From contig JAUYHF010000019.1 in assembly GCA_030690165.1 (NCBI GenBank), positions 1-41,614 on the forward strand: 41,614 bases of DNA, in the 5' to 3' direction. The notes under the pieces were generated by a model. It was not told where the DNA came from. It saw only the letters and a list, made by a program, of their open reading frames with translations, and ran no database searches. Below, piece after piece: positions 31,919 to 40,641 of the stretch; position 1 is the stretch's first letter; each line of letters starts with the position of its first letter. A program made the position numbers and the translations under genes. The DNA comes from Deltaproteobacteria bacterium (GTDB taxonomy: Bacteria > Desulfobacterota > GWC2-55-46 > UBA9637).

Positions 31919-32872
31919 ATGAAGCCAACCATAGCAATTACCATGGGCGACCCGACCGGGGTTGGACCCGAGGTTGTCTTAAAGGCCCTTGCGGATAAAA
32001 AGGTTAGGCGGCTTTGCAATCCTGTGATTCTGGGCGATGAGGCGGTCCTCAGATTTATAAGCGCAAAATGCAAATTGCAAAATGCAAATTGCAAAATAAT
32101 AAACCTCTCGAATCTCAATTCTAAGAAACTAAAACCCGGAAGACCTGATAATGCCTGTGCAAAAGCCATGATGAAATATATAGAAGAGGCTGTGCGCATG
32201 GCAATGAGCGGCGCTGCAGATGCAATTGTTACGGGTCCTATAAGCAAAGAGGCTATAAATAAGGCAGGATATGATTTTCACGGCCACACAGAATTCCTTG
32301 CGCATCTTACAAAAACAAAAGACTTCTGCATGATGCTTGCAGGTAAAAGCCTTAAGGTTATTCTTGTAACCATCCACGAATCCATAAAGAATGTTCCGCA
32401 GCTTTTGACAAAAGAAAATGTTTTCAAGACCATAAAGATAACAGACGATTCATTTAAAAAATATTTTGGCTTTCAAAGGCCGAGGATTGCAGTAGCTGCC
32501 CTTAATCCCCATGCGGGTGAAGGAGGTCTTTTTGGAGACGAAGAAAAATGGATTATAATCCCTGCCGTGAAGAAGGCAAGGCAGATGGGTGTAAATGCTT
32601 CAGGCCCCTTGCCGCCGGATACGCTTTTTTACAGGGCTGTAAGGAATAAAGAATTTGACGGCATTGTCTGTATGTATCATGACCAAGGGCTTATTCCGCT
32701 GAAACTTTTACATTTTGAAGATGGCGTCAATATTACCCTTGGCCTGCCCATTATCCGCACATCCGTTGACCACGGGACAGCCTATGATATTGCATGGAAA
32801 GGTATAGCAAACCCGGCAAGTATGATGGCTGCTATAAAGATGGCGGTGGAGATGTCAAGGAATAAATTTTAA
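31919..32872 (+). CDS. pdxA: 4-hydroxythreonine-4-phosphate dehydrogenase PdxA
   Basis: This 317-residue NAD-dependent enzyme of pyridoxal 5'-phosphate synthesis has the family start AITMGDPTGVGPE. Metal-binding His residues are in FHGHTEFLA, CMYHDQGLIP and TSVDHGTAYDIAWKG, and AALNPHAGEGG is present. The segment AKCKLQNANCKIINLSNLNS (residues about 48-67) is encoded by a heptamer array and lies in a surface region between core strands. The 3' end overlaps the convergent fhs gene by 18 nt. Confidence 0.94.
   Translation: MKPTIAITMGDPTGVGPEVVLKALADKKVRRLCNPVILGDEAVLRFISAKCKLQNANCKIINLSNLNSKKLKPGRPDNACAKAMMKYIEEAVRMAMSGAADAIVTGPISKEAINKAGYDFHGHTEFLAHLTKTKDFCMMLAGKSLKVILVTIHESIKNVPQLLTKENVFKTIKITDDSFKKYFGFQRPRIAVAALNPHAGEGGLFGDEEKWIIIPAVKKARQMGVNASGPLPPDTLFYRAVRNKEFDGIVCMYHDQGLIPLKLLHFEDGVNITLGLPIIRTSVDHGTAYDIAWKGIANPASMMAAIKMAVEMSRNKF
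32063..32097 (+). repeat. Heptamer array inside pdxA
   Basis: Five units alternate GCAAAAT, GCAAATT, GCAAAAT, GCAAATT, GCAAAAT. The array is translated in frame and adds Lys/Asn/Cys-rich sequence to PdxA. Confidence 0.85.
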
Positions 32873-34459
32873 ATTCCCTTCGTCATCCAGATAAATCCTT
32901 TCTGCTATGGGGTGTTCGGGGAAGCCGGGCATGAGGAGGATTTTACCGCAGAGCGCTGCAAGAAAGCCTGCGCCGACCGCAGGCATGACCCTTTGAACAG
33001 TAATATCGAAGCCGTTCGGCCTCCCGGTGAGCGAGGGATTGTCAGATAACGAATGCGGCGTCTTTGCAATGCAGACCGGAAGGTTTTTATAGCCAATATC
33101 TTCCAAAACCTTTATATCTCCTTCTGCCTCTTTTGAGAATACTGCCTTGTCCGCGCCATACATCTCTTTTGCAATGGTGATAATTTTTTCTTTTACAGAC
33201 ATATCCAGCGGATAAAGATAATGGAATTTATTTTTATGCCTGCATAGCTCTATTATTTTTTCTGCAATATCAATTCCGCCCTTGCCGCCTTTATTTCTTA
33301 CATCTGTCACAAAGGCAGGTATGTCTTTATTTTCAAGTAGGTTGATTATCTCATTCAATTCCTCATCTGTATCTTTTTCATAGCGGTTGATTGCCACAAG
33401 CAATGGGATACCGAATTTCCGGATATTCTCAATATGCCTCTCCAGATTTTTAAAACCATGCAGCCGCAGGGCATTTAACGTTGCCACAATAACAGCAAGA
33501 GATGGATGCAGGCTGCCGACCCGGCATTTTATATCAAAGAATTTCTCTGCCCCAAGTTCTGTTCCAAACCCTGCCTCTGTTATTACATAGTCTGCAAATC
33601 TTAATGCTGTCTTTGTTGCGATAAGGCTGCTGCAACCGAGAGAAACATTTCCAAAAGGTCCGCCGTGAACAAATACAGGTGCTCCTTCTACAGATTGGAC
33701 AATATTGGGATGGATGGCATTTCTTAAAAGCGCTGTTACTGCGCCCTGGATTTTCAGATCTTTCACAAATAGAGGGCGGCTGTTGCTATCAAAGGCCACA
33801 AGGATATTTTCAACCCGCTGCTTTAAATCCATGAGATTTTGGCTCAGGCAGAGGATTGACATTATCTCGGATGCGGCAGAGATATGGAATTCATCAATTC
33901 TCTCAATTTTGCCTTCAAACCCAACTTTTACCTTTCTCAGCGCCCTGTCGTTTATATCCGAAACCCGTTTCCATAATATCCGATCTGGATTTATTTTTAG
34001 CTTATTTCCGTGATAGAGATGATTATCTATGATAGAGGAGATTAGATTGTGCGCTGAAACCACTGCATGGTCGTCGCCTGTGAAATGCATGGTAATGTCT
34101 TCAACAGGCAAGACCTGCGACTGCCCGCTTCCCGTTGCGCCGCCCTTGGCGCCGAAAAAAGGGCCGAGGCTCGGCTGTCTTATGCAGGCGATGACCTTTT
34201 TGCTCAATAATCTTAAAGACTGCGCAAGGCCGATAGTTATGGTTGTCTTTCCCTCGCCGGCAGGGGTAGGGCTCATTGAAGTAACAAGAATCAGTTTGCC
34301 GTCTTTTTCCCGGGCCGGGTCTTTAAGCAGGGCCGAATTTATTTTGGCAATATAACGACCATAGGATATGATATGCCTTGACGGGATACGCAGTCTGCCG
34401 GCAATATCCTCAATATGCTTTAACTTTACAGAAATGGCAATTTCTATATCTGTCTTCAT
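32855..34459 (-). CDS. fhs: Formate-tetrahydrofolate ligase
   Basis: This 534-residue enzyme makes 10-formyltetrahydrofolate from formate, ATP and tetrahydrofolate. It feeds one-carbon metabolism or the methyl branch of the Wood-Ljungdahl pathway. The ATP loop TPAGEGKTTITIGL and the substrate segments FVHGGPFGNVSLGCSS and TEAGFGTELGAEKF are intact. The ATG at 34459 (MKTDIEIA) matches the family N-terminus; an upstream start at 34498 would add 13 atypical residues. No other Wood-Ljungdahl gene is in the window. It is divergent from uspA. Confidence 0.94.
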   Translation of the reverse strand: MKTDIEIAISVKLKHIEDIAGRLRIPSRHIISYGRYIAKINSALLKDPAREKDGKLILVTSMSPTPAGEGKTTITIGLAQSLRLLSKKVIACIRQPSLGPFFGAKGGATGSGQSQVLPVEDITMHFTGDDHAVVSAHNLISSIIDNHLYHGNKLKINPDRILWKRVSDINDRALRKVKVGFEGKIERIDEFHISAASEIMSILCLSQNLMDLKQRVENILVAFDSNSRPLFVKDLKIQGAVTALLRNAIHPNIVQSVEGAPVFVHGGPFGNVSLGCSSLIATKTALRFADYVITEAGFGTELGAEKFFDIKCRVGSLHPSLAVIVATLNALRLHGFKNLERHIENIRKFGIPLLVAINRYEKDTDEELNEIINLLENKDIPAFVTDVRNKGGKGGIDIAEKIIELCRHKNKFHYLYPLDMSVKEKIITIAKEMYGADKAVFSKEAEGDIKVLEDIGYKNLPVCIAKTPHSLSDNPSLTGRPNGFDITVQRVMPAVGAGFLAALCGKILLMPGFPEHPIAERIYLDDEGNLKFIP

Positions 34460-34506
34460 TTTATCTTTGGTAGCACAGGTGTAAACATGTGTCAACATCT
34501 TACTCG

Positions 34507-34535
34507 TTGCATAAGTTGCATAAGATTATTATATT
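34507..34535 (+). promoter_or_regulatory. Promoter candidate for uspA-tatA-tatC-uvrB
   Basis: TTGCAT (34507-34512) and TATATT (34530-34535) are spaced 17 nt. A tandem 9-mer GTTGCATAA occupies 34506-34523 and overlaps the -35, a possible regulator site. The uspA ATG is 56 nt downstream with AGGGGG before it. Confidence 0.5.
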
Positions 34536-34590
34536 GAAACACAACTGTTTATTCTGTAAGATAAATAAAAATGGCTTATAGGGGGCTGTC

Positions 34591-35067
34591 ATGCAAAAAC
34601 AAGAGATTAAAAAAATATTATTCCCAACAGATTTTTCAGTTGCATCTGACTATGCGTTGTCTTATGCTGTATCCATGGCAAAACGGTTCAAGGCAGAGAT
34701 CTTTCTCATTCATGTTGTTGACACAAGCTATGATATATCAGGTTTTTATATACCGCATATATCCGTAGAAAAACTCATACAGGAAATGGAAAGCTCAGCA
34801 GAAGCGCAGTTGAAAAAGGTCGGCGGTAAAATATCCCGCAGCGTAAAGGCATATAAATCTGCTGTAAAAAGCGGCATCCCGTATAAAGAGATAATCAAAT
34901 TTGCCAAAAACAAAGGCATAGATATGATAATAATGGGAACCCACGGCAAGTCAGGCACAGACCACTTTTTCTTCGGCAGCACAACCGAGAGGGTTATGAA
35001 ACAGGCTGACTGTCCTGTCTTAACAATCCGTCCCCCGAAGGATATGCTTTTAAAGGGGAGGGAATAA
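34591..35067 (+). CDS. Universal stress protein (UspA family)
   Basis: This 158-residue single-domain Usp has the N-terminal [20 protein letters not shown] and the ATP-binding signature [20 protein letters not shown] (Gx2Gx9GS/T), so it belongs to the nucleotide-binding class. Usp proteins help cells survive stress and starvation. The ATG at 34591 follows AGGGGG at about 5 nt. Its stop overlaps the tatA start by 1 nt (TAATG), linking it to the Tat operon. Confidence 0.92.
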   Translation: MQKQEIKKILFPTDFSVASDYALSYAVSMAKRFKAEIFLIHVVDTSYDISGFYIPHISVEKLIQEMESSAEAQLKKVGGKISRSVKAYKSAVKSGIPYKEIIKFAKNKGIDMIIMGTHGKSGTDHFFFGSTTERVMKQADCPVLTIRPPKDMLLKGRE

Positions 35068-35333
35068 TGTTCGGCATAGGGCTTCCAGAGCTTATTGTTA
35101 TTCTTGTCATAGCCCTGATTGTCATAGGGCCTAAAAAACTCCCTGAGATTGCAAAGGCCGTTGGCAAGGCATTTGCTGAATTCAAAAGGGCGACTGAAGA
35201 TATAAAAAATAGCGTAAAAGATGACATTGAGAAAACGACCGGTTCACTTACCGAATTGTCTAAAGAAGTAAAAGCCCCGATAAATCAACGACCGCAAACA
35301 CCCCCCGCAGAAGAAAAAAAGAAGGATACATAA
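35067..35333 (+). CDS. tatA: Sec-independent translocase subunit TatA/TatE
   Basis: This 88-residue protein has one N-terminal membrane helix ([20 protein letters not shown]), then an amphipathic helix with [19 protein letters not shown] and a Pro/Lys-rich acidic tail. TatA oligomers form the passage for folded proteins in the twin-arginine pathway. It is directly followed by tatC with a 2-nt gap. A separate TatB is not seen, suggesting a minimal TatA-TatC type. Confidence 0.92.
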   Translation: MFGIGLPELIVILVIALIVIGPKKLPEIAKAVGKAFAEFKRATEDIKNSVKDDIEKTTGSLTELSKEVKAPINQRPQTPPAEEKKKDT

Positions 35334-35335
35334 AG

Positions 35336-36058
35336 ATGCAGCAAGAATACAAGATGCCGTTTACATCCCATCTGGTGGAACTTAGAAAGAGGCTTATTGT
35401 AAGCGTTGTAGCTGTGGCAATAGGTTTTGCTGTCTCATACAACTATTCTAAAGAGCTCTTTATGATACTTGCCAAACCGCTCCCTCCGAACACATCTTTT
35501 GCCTTCACGAGGCTGATAGAACCGTTCTTTACATACCTCAAGGTATCTTTACTCACAGGCATATTTCTGGCAAGCCCTGTTTTAATATACGAAATCTGGT
35601 TGTTTATCGCGCCTGGGCTTCATGAAAATGAGAGGAAGTGGGTTTTGCCAATCGTCTTTTCCTCAACGGCCTTATTTATAGGCGGCGTGCTGTTCGGCTA
35701 TTTTCTGGTGCTGCCGTTCGGTTATAGTTATTTTTTAAGCTTTTCATCAGATACGATAAAGCCCATGCTGTCAATGGATGGATATTTCTCGTTCACGACA
35801 AAGTTTCTCCTGGCATTCGGGCTTGTATTTGAGATGCCGCTCTTTATACTGTTCTTGTCTCTGCTGGGCATTGTAAACGCAAAAATGCTCTCCGCCTACA
35901 GAAAATATGCGGTAATTGCCATATTTATTATAGCCGCTTTTTTAACGCCCACGCCTGATGCGTTCAGCCAGATACTAATGGCCGCGCCTATGCTTGTGTT
36001 CTATGAGGCAGGGATAATATTGGCAAGGATATTCGAAAGAAAAAGGGGCTCGCAATGA
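35336..36058 (+). CDS. tatC: Sec-independent translocase subunit TatC
   Basis: This 240-residue protein has six membrane helices. It carries the N-terminal motif FTSHLVELRKRL, the conserved loop SPVLIYEIWLFIAPGLHENE, Glu in FGLVFEMPLF and the late FLTPTPDAFSQ motif. TatC recognises twin-arginine signal peptides. It is followed 3 nt later by uvrB, so the four genes uspA-tatA-tatC-uvrB look like one operon. Confidence 0.94.
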   Translation: MQQEYKMPFTSHLVELRKRLIVSVVAVAIGFAVSYNYSKELFMILAKPLPPNTSFAFTRLIEPFFTYLKVSLLTGIFLASPVLIYEIWLFIAPGLHENERKWVLPIVFSSTALFIGGVLFGYFLVLPFGYSYFLSFSSDTIKPMLSMDGYFSFTTKFLLAFGLVFEMPLFILFLSLLGIVNAKMLSAYRKYAVIAIFIIAAFLTPTPDAFSQILMAAPMLVFYEAGIILARIFERKRGSQ

Positions 36059-36061
36059 CAC

Positions 36062-38056
36062 ATGGAGCAATTTACACTCACAACCCAATTCATCCCAAAG
36101 GGCGACCAGCCGAAGGCGATTAAACAGCTTGTTGACGGCCTCAAAAATGGCATCAGGCATCAGGCGCTTCTCGGTGTTACAGGCTCAGGCAAGACATTTA
36201 CCATAGCCAATGTCATAGCAGAGATAAATAAGCCCACGCTTGTGCTTGCGCCTAACAAGACACTTGCTGCGCAGCTCTTTGCAGAATTTAAAGAACTTTT
36301 TCCTGAAAATGCGGTTGGGTATTTTGTATCTTATTATGATTACTACCAGCCTGAGGCATACATCCCCACGACAGATACTTATATAGAAAAGGACTCGTCT
36401 ATAAACGACGAGATAGACAAACTCCGCCATTCTGCAACCCATGCGCTGCTTACCAGAAATGATGTGATAATCGTTGCATCCGTATCGTGCATCTACGGCA
36501 TAGGCTCTCCTAAAGATTACGGCAGTATGCATCTATACGCAGAAAAAGGCATGGATACCCAGAGGGACGAGGTTTTAAAGAGGCTTGTGGAGATGCAGTA
36601 TCAGAGGAATGACTATGACTTTTACAGGGGCACATTCAGGGTAAGGGGAGATGTGGTTGAGATATTCCCTGCATACGAGGCTGAGACCGCTGTGCGGCTT
36701 GAGTTCTTCGGGGATACCATAGAGGCCATATCAGAGATAGACCCAATGCGGGGAAGGATTCTAAGAAAGGCAAACAAGACACTTATTCATCCTGCAAGCC
36801 ATTATGTGACAACAAGAGATAATCTGAAAAGGGCGATGGACAGCATAAGGGAGGAGTTGCGGGAGAGACTAACACTGCTGAAGGCTGAGAACAAGCTACT
36901 TGAGGCGCAGAGGCTTGAGCAGAGGACTATGTTTGACCTTGAGATGCTTGAGGAGATGGGATACTGCTCAGGCATAGAGAATTATTCAAGGCATCTCTCA
37001 GGAAGACTTCCGGGCGAGCCGCCGTATACATTGATAGACTATTTTCCTGAGGAGTTTCTTTTGATAATTGACGAGAGCCATATATCAATACCTCAGATTG
37101 GCGGCATGTATCACGGCGACAGGTCTCGCAAGGAGACATTGGTAGGGTACGGATTCCGCATGCCGTCTGCGCTTGACAACAGGCCCCTTAAATTTGACGA
37201 ATTTGAAAAGAGGGTAAATCAGGCGATATATGTCTCTGCAACGCCTGCTAAATATGAGATGGAGAAGGCAAAGGGCGCTGTTGTGGAGCAGATTATAAGG
37301 CCCACAGGCCTCATGGATCCTGACATAGAGGTTAGGCCTGCAAAGGCGCAGGTGGACGACCTGCTTGAAGAGATAAGAAAGAGGGTTGAGAAAAAAGAAC
37401 GTGTGCTTGTAACAACCCTGACAAAGAGGATGTCAGAGGATTTGACAAGATATTATGCTGACCTTGGTGTTAGGGTTAAATACCTGCATTCAGATATTGA
37501 GACCCTTGAAAGGGTTGAGATTTTAAGGGCATTAAGACTCGGCGAATTTGACTGCCTCATAGGAATAAATCTTTTGCGTGAAGGGCTTGACCTGCCGGAG
37601 GTTTCGCTGGTTGCCATCCTGGATGCTGACAAGGAAGGCTTTCTGCGCTCTGAGAGGTCTCTCATCCAGACCTGCGGCAGGGCTGCAAGGAATGTGAACG
37701 GCTGTGTCATTATGTATGCGGATAGAATAACAGGCTCAATGCAAATAGCCATTGACGAGACAATCCGCAGACGGAAGCTCCAGGCTGAATATAATAAGAA
37801 AAACGGCATTACCCCTGAGACCATAAAGAGCGCAATCAAAGATGTCCTTAGTTCTGTGTATGAGGCGGATTACTATACTGTGCCTGTTGCGGCAGAAAAG
37901 GAAGCTGAATATATCCCGCCCCACGAGCTGCCTAATTTGATAAAGGCCTTGCGCAAAGAGATGCAGGAGGCTGCAAAAGAAATGGATTTTGAAAAGGCAG
38001 CAGAACTCAGGGACAGGATAAAGGAACTTGAGGCGCTGGAGGTAAGGATTGGATAG
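36062..38056 (+). CDS. uvrB: Excinuclease ABC subunit UvrB
   Basis: This 664-residue damage-recognition helicase of nucleotide excision repair has Walker A GVTGSGKT, the beta-hairpin [12 protein letters not shown] that probes the damaged strand, helicase motifs ([16 protein letters not shown]) and a C-terminal UVR domain ([20 protein letters not shown]) for UvrC binding. Length is standard. Mfd at 26213 acts in the same pathway. The stop lies 10 nt from the displaced gatA tail, indicating that uvrB and gatA were once directly convergent. Confidence 0.96.
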   Translation: MEQFTLTTQFIPKGDQPKAIKQLVDGLKNGIRHQALLGVTGSGKTFTIANVIAEINKPTLVLAPNKTLAAQLFAEFKELFPENAVGYFVSYYDYYQPEAYIPTTDTYIEKDSSINDEIDKLRHSATHALLTRNDVIIVASVSCIYGIGSPKDYGSMHLYAEKGMDTQRDEVLKRLVEMQYQRNDYDFYRGTFRVRGDVVEIFPAYEAETAVRLEFFGDTIEAISEIDPMRGRILRKANKTLIHPASHYVTTRDNLKRAMDSIREELRERLTLLKAENKLLEAQRLEQRTMFDLEMLEEMGYCSGIENYSRHLSGRLPGEPPYTLIDYFPEEFLLIIDESHISIPQIGGMYHGDRSRKETLVGYGFRMPSALDNRPLKFDEFEKRVNQAIYVSATPAKYEMEKAKGAVVEQIIRPTGLMDPDIEVRPAKAQVDDLLEEIRKRVEKKERVLVTTLTKRMSEDLTRYYADLGVRVKYLHSDIETLERVEILRALRLGEFDCLIGINLLREGLDLPEVSLVAILDADKEGFLRSERSLIQTCGRAARNVNGCVIMYADRITGSMQIAIDETIRRRKLQAEYNKKNGITPETIKSAIKDVLSSVYEADYYTVPVAAEKEAEYIPPHELPNLIKALRKEMQEAAKEMDFEKAAELRDRIKELEALEVRIG

Positions 38057-38065
38057 ATGGGAGGG

Positions 38066-38110
38066 TTAATTCAGCTTCGGCCTTTTCTTATGCCAATCTG
38101 TTGCCTGCTC
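38066..38110 (-). pseudogene. Displaced copy of the gatA 3' end
   Basis: Positions 38075-38107 are identical over 33 nt to 38655-38687, the end of the intact gatA. On the minus strand the copy encodes [14 protein letters not shown] and then a stop, against [13 protein letters not shown] in GatA. Similarity stops abruptly at about 38110. It is the tail left behind when a toxin-antitoxin unit entered, or a relic of another gatA. Confidence 0.8.
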
Positions 38111-38221
38111 AACTGAAAAAGCGTCCTGTGCACTCGTTCACTCCAATGACATGTCTTTATCAATATTATACTGCACCTATATAATTTACGGGTTTGTTAT
38201 ACCGATAAATCAAGAAAGTTT

Positions 38222-38473
38222 TTACACCATCACACCTTCTGAAAATACTTCCACAGGAACGGTAATGGTTTTATCCCACTGCTCCCTTGTCCGAATACTA
38301 TGCTCAATCTTTTTAGCTACTTCGGCAGTCAAATATTTTTCTCCGCACTGTTGGCAAACACCTGCCGGGACATTTTGGAAAATATACAACTTTTCCTTAT
38401 ACCGATAGTCTAATTCAACCCTTTCTTCTTTTACTTCCCCGCCGCAATGTGAACAATCGCCATATTTGTGCAT
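38222..38473 (-). CDS. YgiT-type zinc-finger protein (antitoxin-like)
   Basis: This 83-residue protein has CSHCGG and CQQCGEKYL as two zinc knuckles. It continues TAEVAKKIEHSI and ends with a short tail, as in small YgiT/MqsA-N-like proteins that pair with DUF4258 toxins. I chose the ATG at 38473 because AAGGAGGTGAT lies about 8 nt upstream; a GTG at 38482 lies inside that site. The partner toxin gene immediately upstream (38634-38487) is broken by an internal deletion. The ribosome site overlaps the toxin stop codon. Confidence 0.85.
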   Translation of the reverse strand: MHKYGDCSHCGGEVKEERVELDYRYKEKLYIFQNVPAGVCQQCGEKYLTAEVAKKIEHSIRTREQWDKTITVPVEVFSEGVMV

Positions 38474-38486
38474 AAATATCACCTCC

Positions 38487-38634
38487 TTATACCCTTGTTC
38501 TTTCGTCTACCCATTTTGGTTGTTTTGGCAAATAGACTGTTATTATTCTAATCCATATACCTTTCCTTTTCAGCGTGGTAACTGATTTCATATTCTCCGT
38601 GCTTTACTTTTTCCCTGATTTTTCTAATATCCAT
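38487..38634 (-). pseudogene. DUF4258-type toxin gene with internal deletion
   Basis: From ATG 38634 the frame reads MDIRKIREKVKHGEYEISYH, then AEKERYMD and a stop, the N-terminus of DUF4258 toxins. In a shifted frame the sequence continues IITVYLPKQPKWVDERTRV and stops at 38489-38487, a DUF4258-like C-terminus. The middle, roughly 40-50 residues in intact members, is missing. Toxin activity is probably lost while the antitoxin survives. Confidence 0.7.
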
Positions 38635-38648
38635 TTAATTAACTGCCA

Positions 38649-40130
38649 TTAAATCTTCGGCCTTTTCTTATGCCAATCTGTTGCCTGTTCGTAGGCATAG
38701 GCTGTTTTTAAGACAGTCTCTTCATCAAGGGGCTTCCCCAGTATCTGAAGTCCTATCGGCAGATTGTCCTTTGTAAATCCGCATGGAAGAGAAAGCCCGG
38801 GTATTCCGGCAAGGTTGCATGAGATGGTGAAAATATCAGAAAGATACATGGTGAGCGGGTCTGCGGTCTTTTCGCCAATCTTAAACGCAGGGGTCGGCGT
38901 AGTGGGTGTTAGAATAACGTCGCATTTTTTAAATGCCTCTTCAAAGTCTCTTTTTATAAGCGTCCTCACCTGTGACGCCTTTTTGTAATATGCGTCATAG
39001 TAGCCTGCCGAGAGGGAATAAGCGCCGAGCATAATCCTTCTTTTTACCTCTGACCCAAAGCCCTCATCCCTTGTTTTGCAATACATATCCATTAGGTTTT
39101 TGCTGTCCTTTGCCCTGGAGCCGTATTTAACGCCGTCATATCTTGCAAGGTTAGAACTCGCCTCTGCTGTTGCGACAAGGTAGTAAACTGCAATGGCATA
39201 GTCTGTGTGAGGCAGGTTGACATCTACAACTGAGGCGCCTTGTTTTTTTAAGACCTCTATAGCCTCCTTCACAGCCTTTTCCACATCGTTGTCCAGACCT
39301 TTAATAAAATACTCCTTTGGGATGCCTATTTTTAAACCTTTCACATCCTTTGTTAATACCTTTGTATAATCAGGCACAGGCGCATCAATTGATGTTGAAT
39401 CCTGCGGATCATAGCCTGCCATTGCATTGAGCATTATTGCGCAATCTTTTATATCTTTTGTCAATGGGCCTGCCTGATCAAGGGATGACGCAAATGCAAT
39501 CATGCCGTATCTTGAAATCCTGCCATAAGTCGGCTTCAAACCTACAATGCCGCAGCAGGACGCAGGCTGGCGGATAGAGCCGCCTGTGTCTGTGCCGATG
39601 GACCCTGCACATTCGCCTGCAGAAACGCTTGCCGCAGAGCCGCCGCTTGAGCCGCCCGGTACCCTTTCAGTATCCCACGGATTTTTTGTGACAAAGAAGG
39701 CAGAATTTTCAGTGGATGAGCCCATGGCAAATTCATCCATGTTGTTTTTACCAAGGATTACTGCGCCTGCTTCCTTCAATTTCTTTATGACAGTGGCATC
39801 ATAAGGCGGGACAAAATTATTTAGTATCTTTGATGCGCAGGTGGTTAATATTCCTTTTGTGCAGAAGATATCTTTAACTGAAATCGGCACACCTGTAAGA
39901 GGAGTTATGTCTTTGCCCGACCCACCCTTTGGGTGGGTGCACCGAATTCTTTTATCAGCCTCCATTGCCTGTTTCATGGCGTCTTCTTTTGTGACTGTGA
40001 TGTACGCCTTTATCTTTCCGTCAACCGCGTCAATCCTTTTTAGAAATGCCTCTGTCAGCTCTAAAGAGGTTGTCTCCTTCTTCTTTAATTTTTCATGCAG
40101 TTCGTGGATAGTTAAGTTGTACAGTTCCAA
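38649..40130 (-). CDS. gatA: Glutamyl-tRNA(Gln)/aspartyl-tRNA(Asn) amidotransferase subunit A
   Basis: This 493-residue amidase releases ammonia from glutamine for tRNA-dependent amidation. The catalytic triad is present: Lys86 in PISVKDIF, Ser161 in [10 protein letters not shown] and the nucleophile Ser185 in [11 protein letters not shown]. The start is TTG at 40130, preceded by AAGGAG at 6-nt spacing. Residues about 61-74 ([14 protein letters not shown]) include sequence encoded by a small foldback (39920-39938) not typical of GatA. It lies 12 nt after gatC. gatB is not in the window. Confidence 0.95.
   Translation of the reverse strand: MELYNLTIHELHEKLKKKETTSLELTEAFLKRIDAVDGKIKAYITVTKEDAMKQAMEADKRIRCTHPKGGSGKDITPLTGVPISVKDIFCTKGILTTCASKILNNFVPPYDATVIKKLKEAGAVILGKNNMDEFAMGSSTENSAFFVTKNPWDTERVPGGSSGGSAASVSAGECAGSIGTDTGGSIRQPASCCGIVGLKPTYGRISRYGMIAFASSLDQAGPLTKDIKDCAIMLNAMAGYDPQDSTSIDAPVPDYTKVLTKDVKGLKIGIPKEYFIKGLDNDVEKAVKEAIEVLKKQGASVVDVNLPHTDYAIAVYYLVATAEASSNLARYDGVKYGSRAKDSKNLMDMYCKTRDEGFGSEVKRRIMLGAYSLSAGYYDAYYKKASQVRTLIKRDFEEAFKKCDVILTPTTPTPAFKIGEKTADPLTMYLSDIFTISCNLAGIPGLSLPCGFTKDNLPIGLQILGKPLDEETVLKTAYAYEQATDWHKKRPKI
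38655..38687 (+). repeat. Intact-side copy of the gatA-tail direct repeat
   Basis: Partner of 38075-38107, same orientation, 33 identical bases. The two copies bracket 547 nt holding the YgiT gene, the broken DUF4258 gene and gene-free DNA at 38111-38221. Confidence 0.85.
39920..39938. repeat. Foldback element inside gatA
   Basis: ACCCACCC and GGGTGGGT form a perfect 8-bp hairpin around TTT. The element is translated in frame as part of THPKGGSG in GatA, just before the conserved [11 protein letters not shown]. Confidence 0.7.
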
Positions 40131-40142
40131 GATTATCTCCTT

Positions 40143-40430
40143 TTATTCTATGATCCTCGGCACCTTAAAACATCCCTTTGCCTTTTCAGGGGCGTTGCTT
40201 AATACATCTCCCTGTGATAAAGACGGCTTTATCACATCTGTTCTGAATATACCCGCTGGAGACACTGCGCAAGTTGTTGGCTCCACATTTTTTGTATCCA
40301 ATGTGCTAAGTTTTTCCACATAGGCAAATATCTTCCCCATCTGTTCAGTATACAGTTTGGTTTCATCTTCAGAAAGGGCAAGCCGCGCCAGCGTCGCCAC
40401 ATGCTCAACATCCTTTTTGGTAATTGCCAT
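40143..40430 (-). CDS. gatC: Glutamyl-tRNA(Gln)/aspartyl-tRNA(Asn) amidotransferase subunit C
   Basis: This 95-residue subunit clamps GatA and GatB together. It shows the family pattern ITKKDVEHVATLARLALSED, then YVEKLSTLDTKNVEPTT, and ends with CFKVPRIIE. The ATG at 40430 is preceded by GGAGG at about 5 nt. Upstream codons to 40463 lack family similarity. It forms an operon with gatA. About 200 nt of gene-free DNA lies between it and the next gene. Confidence 0.94.
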   Translation of the reverse strand: MAITKKDVEHVATLARLALSEDETKLYTEQMGKIFAYVEKLSTLDTKNVEPTTCAVSPAGIFRTDVIKPSLSQGDVLSNAPEKAKGCFKVPRIIE

Positions 40431-40641
40431 AATACCTCCAATTTGTTTAAGTAGAGTTATCATAAGACATGGTTATATTCAAGCCATTTTACATTTAATG
40501 TTGTTCGTAAAAGGTAAAGAGGAAAAGCCGTATAGAAAATGACCGGGCTGGCAATATAATGGCTGTGGGAGGCGGCGACAGGCAGGAATAAAGACAAAAA
40601 TAGCAAAAAACAAGACCCTCAACCTGCTCCAAAAGTGTTGG

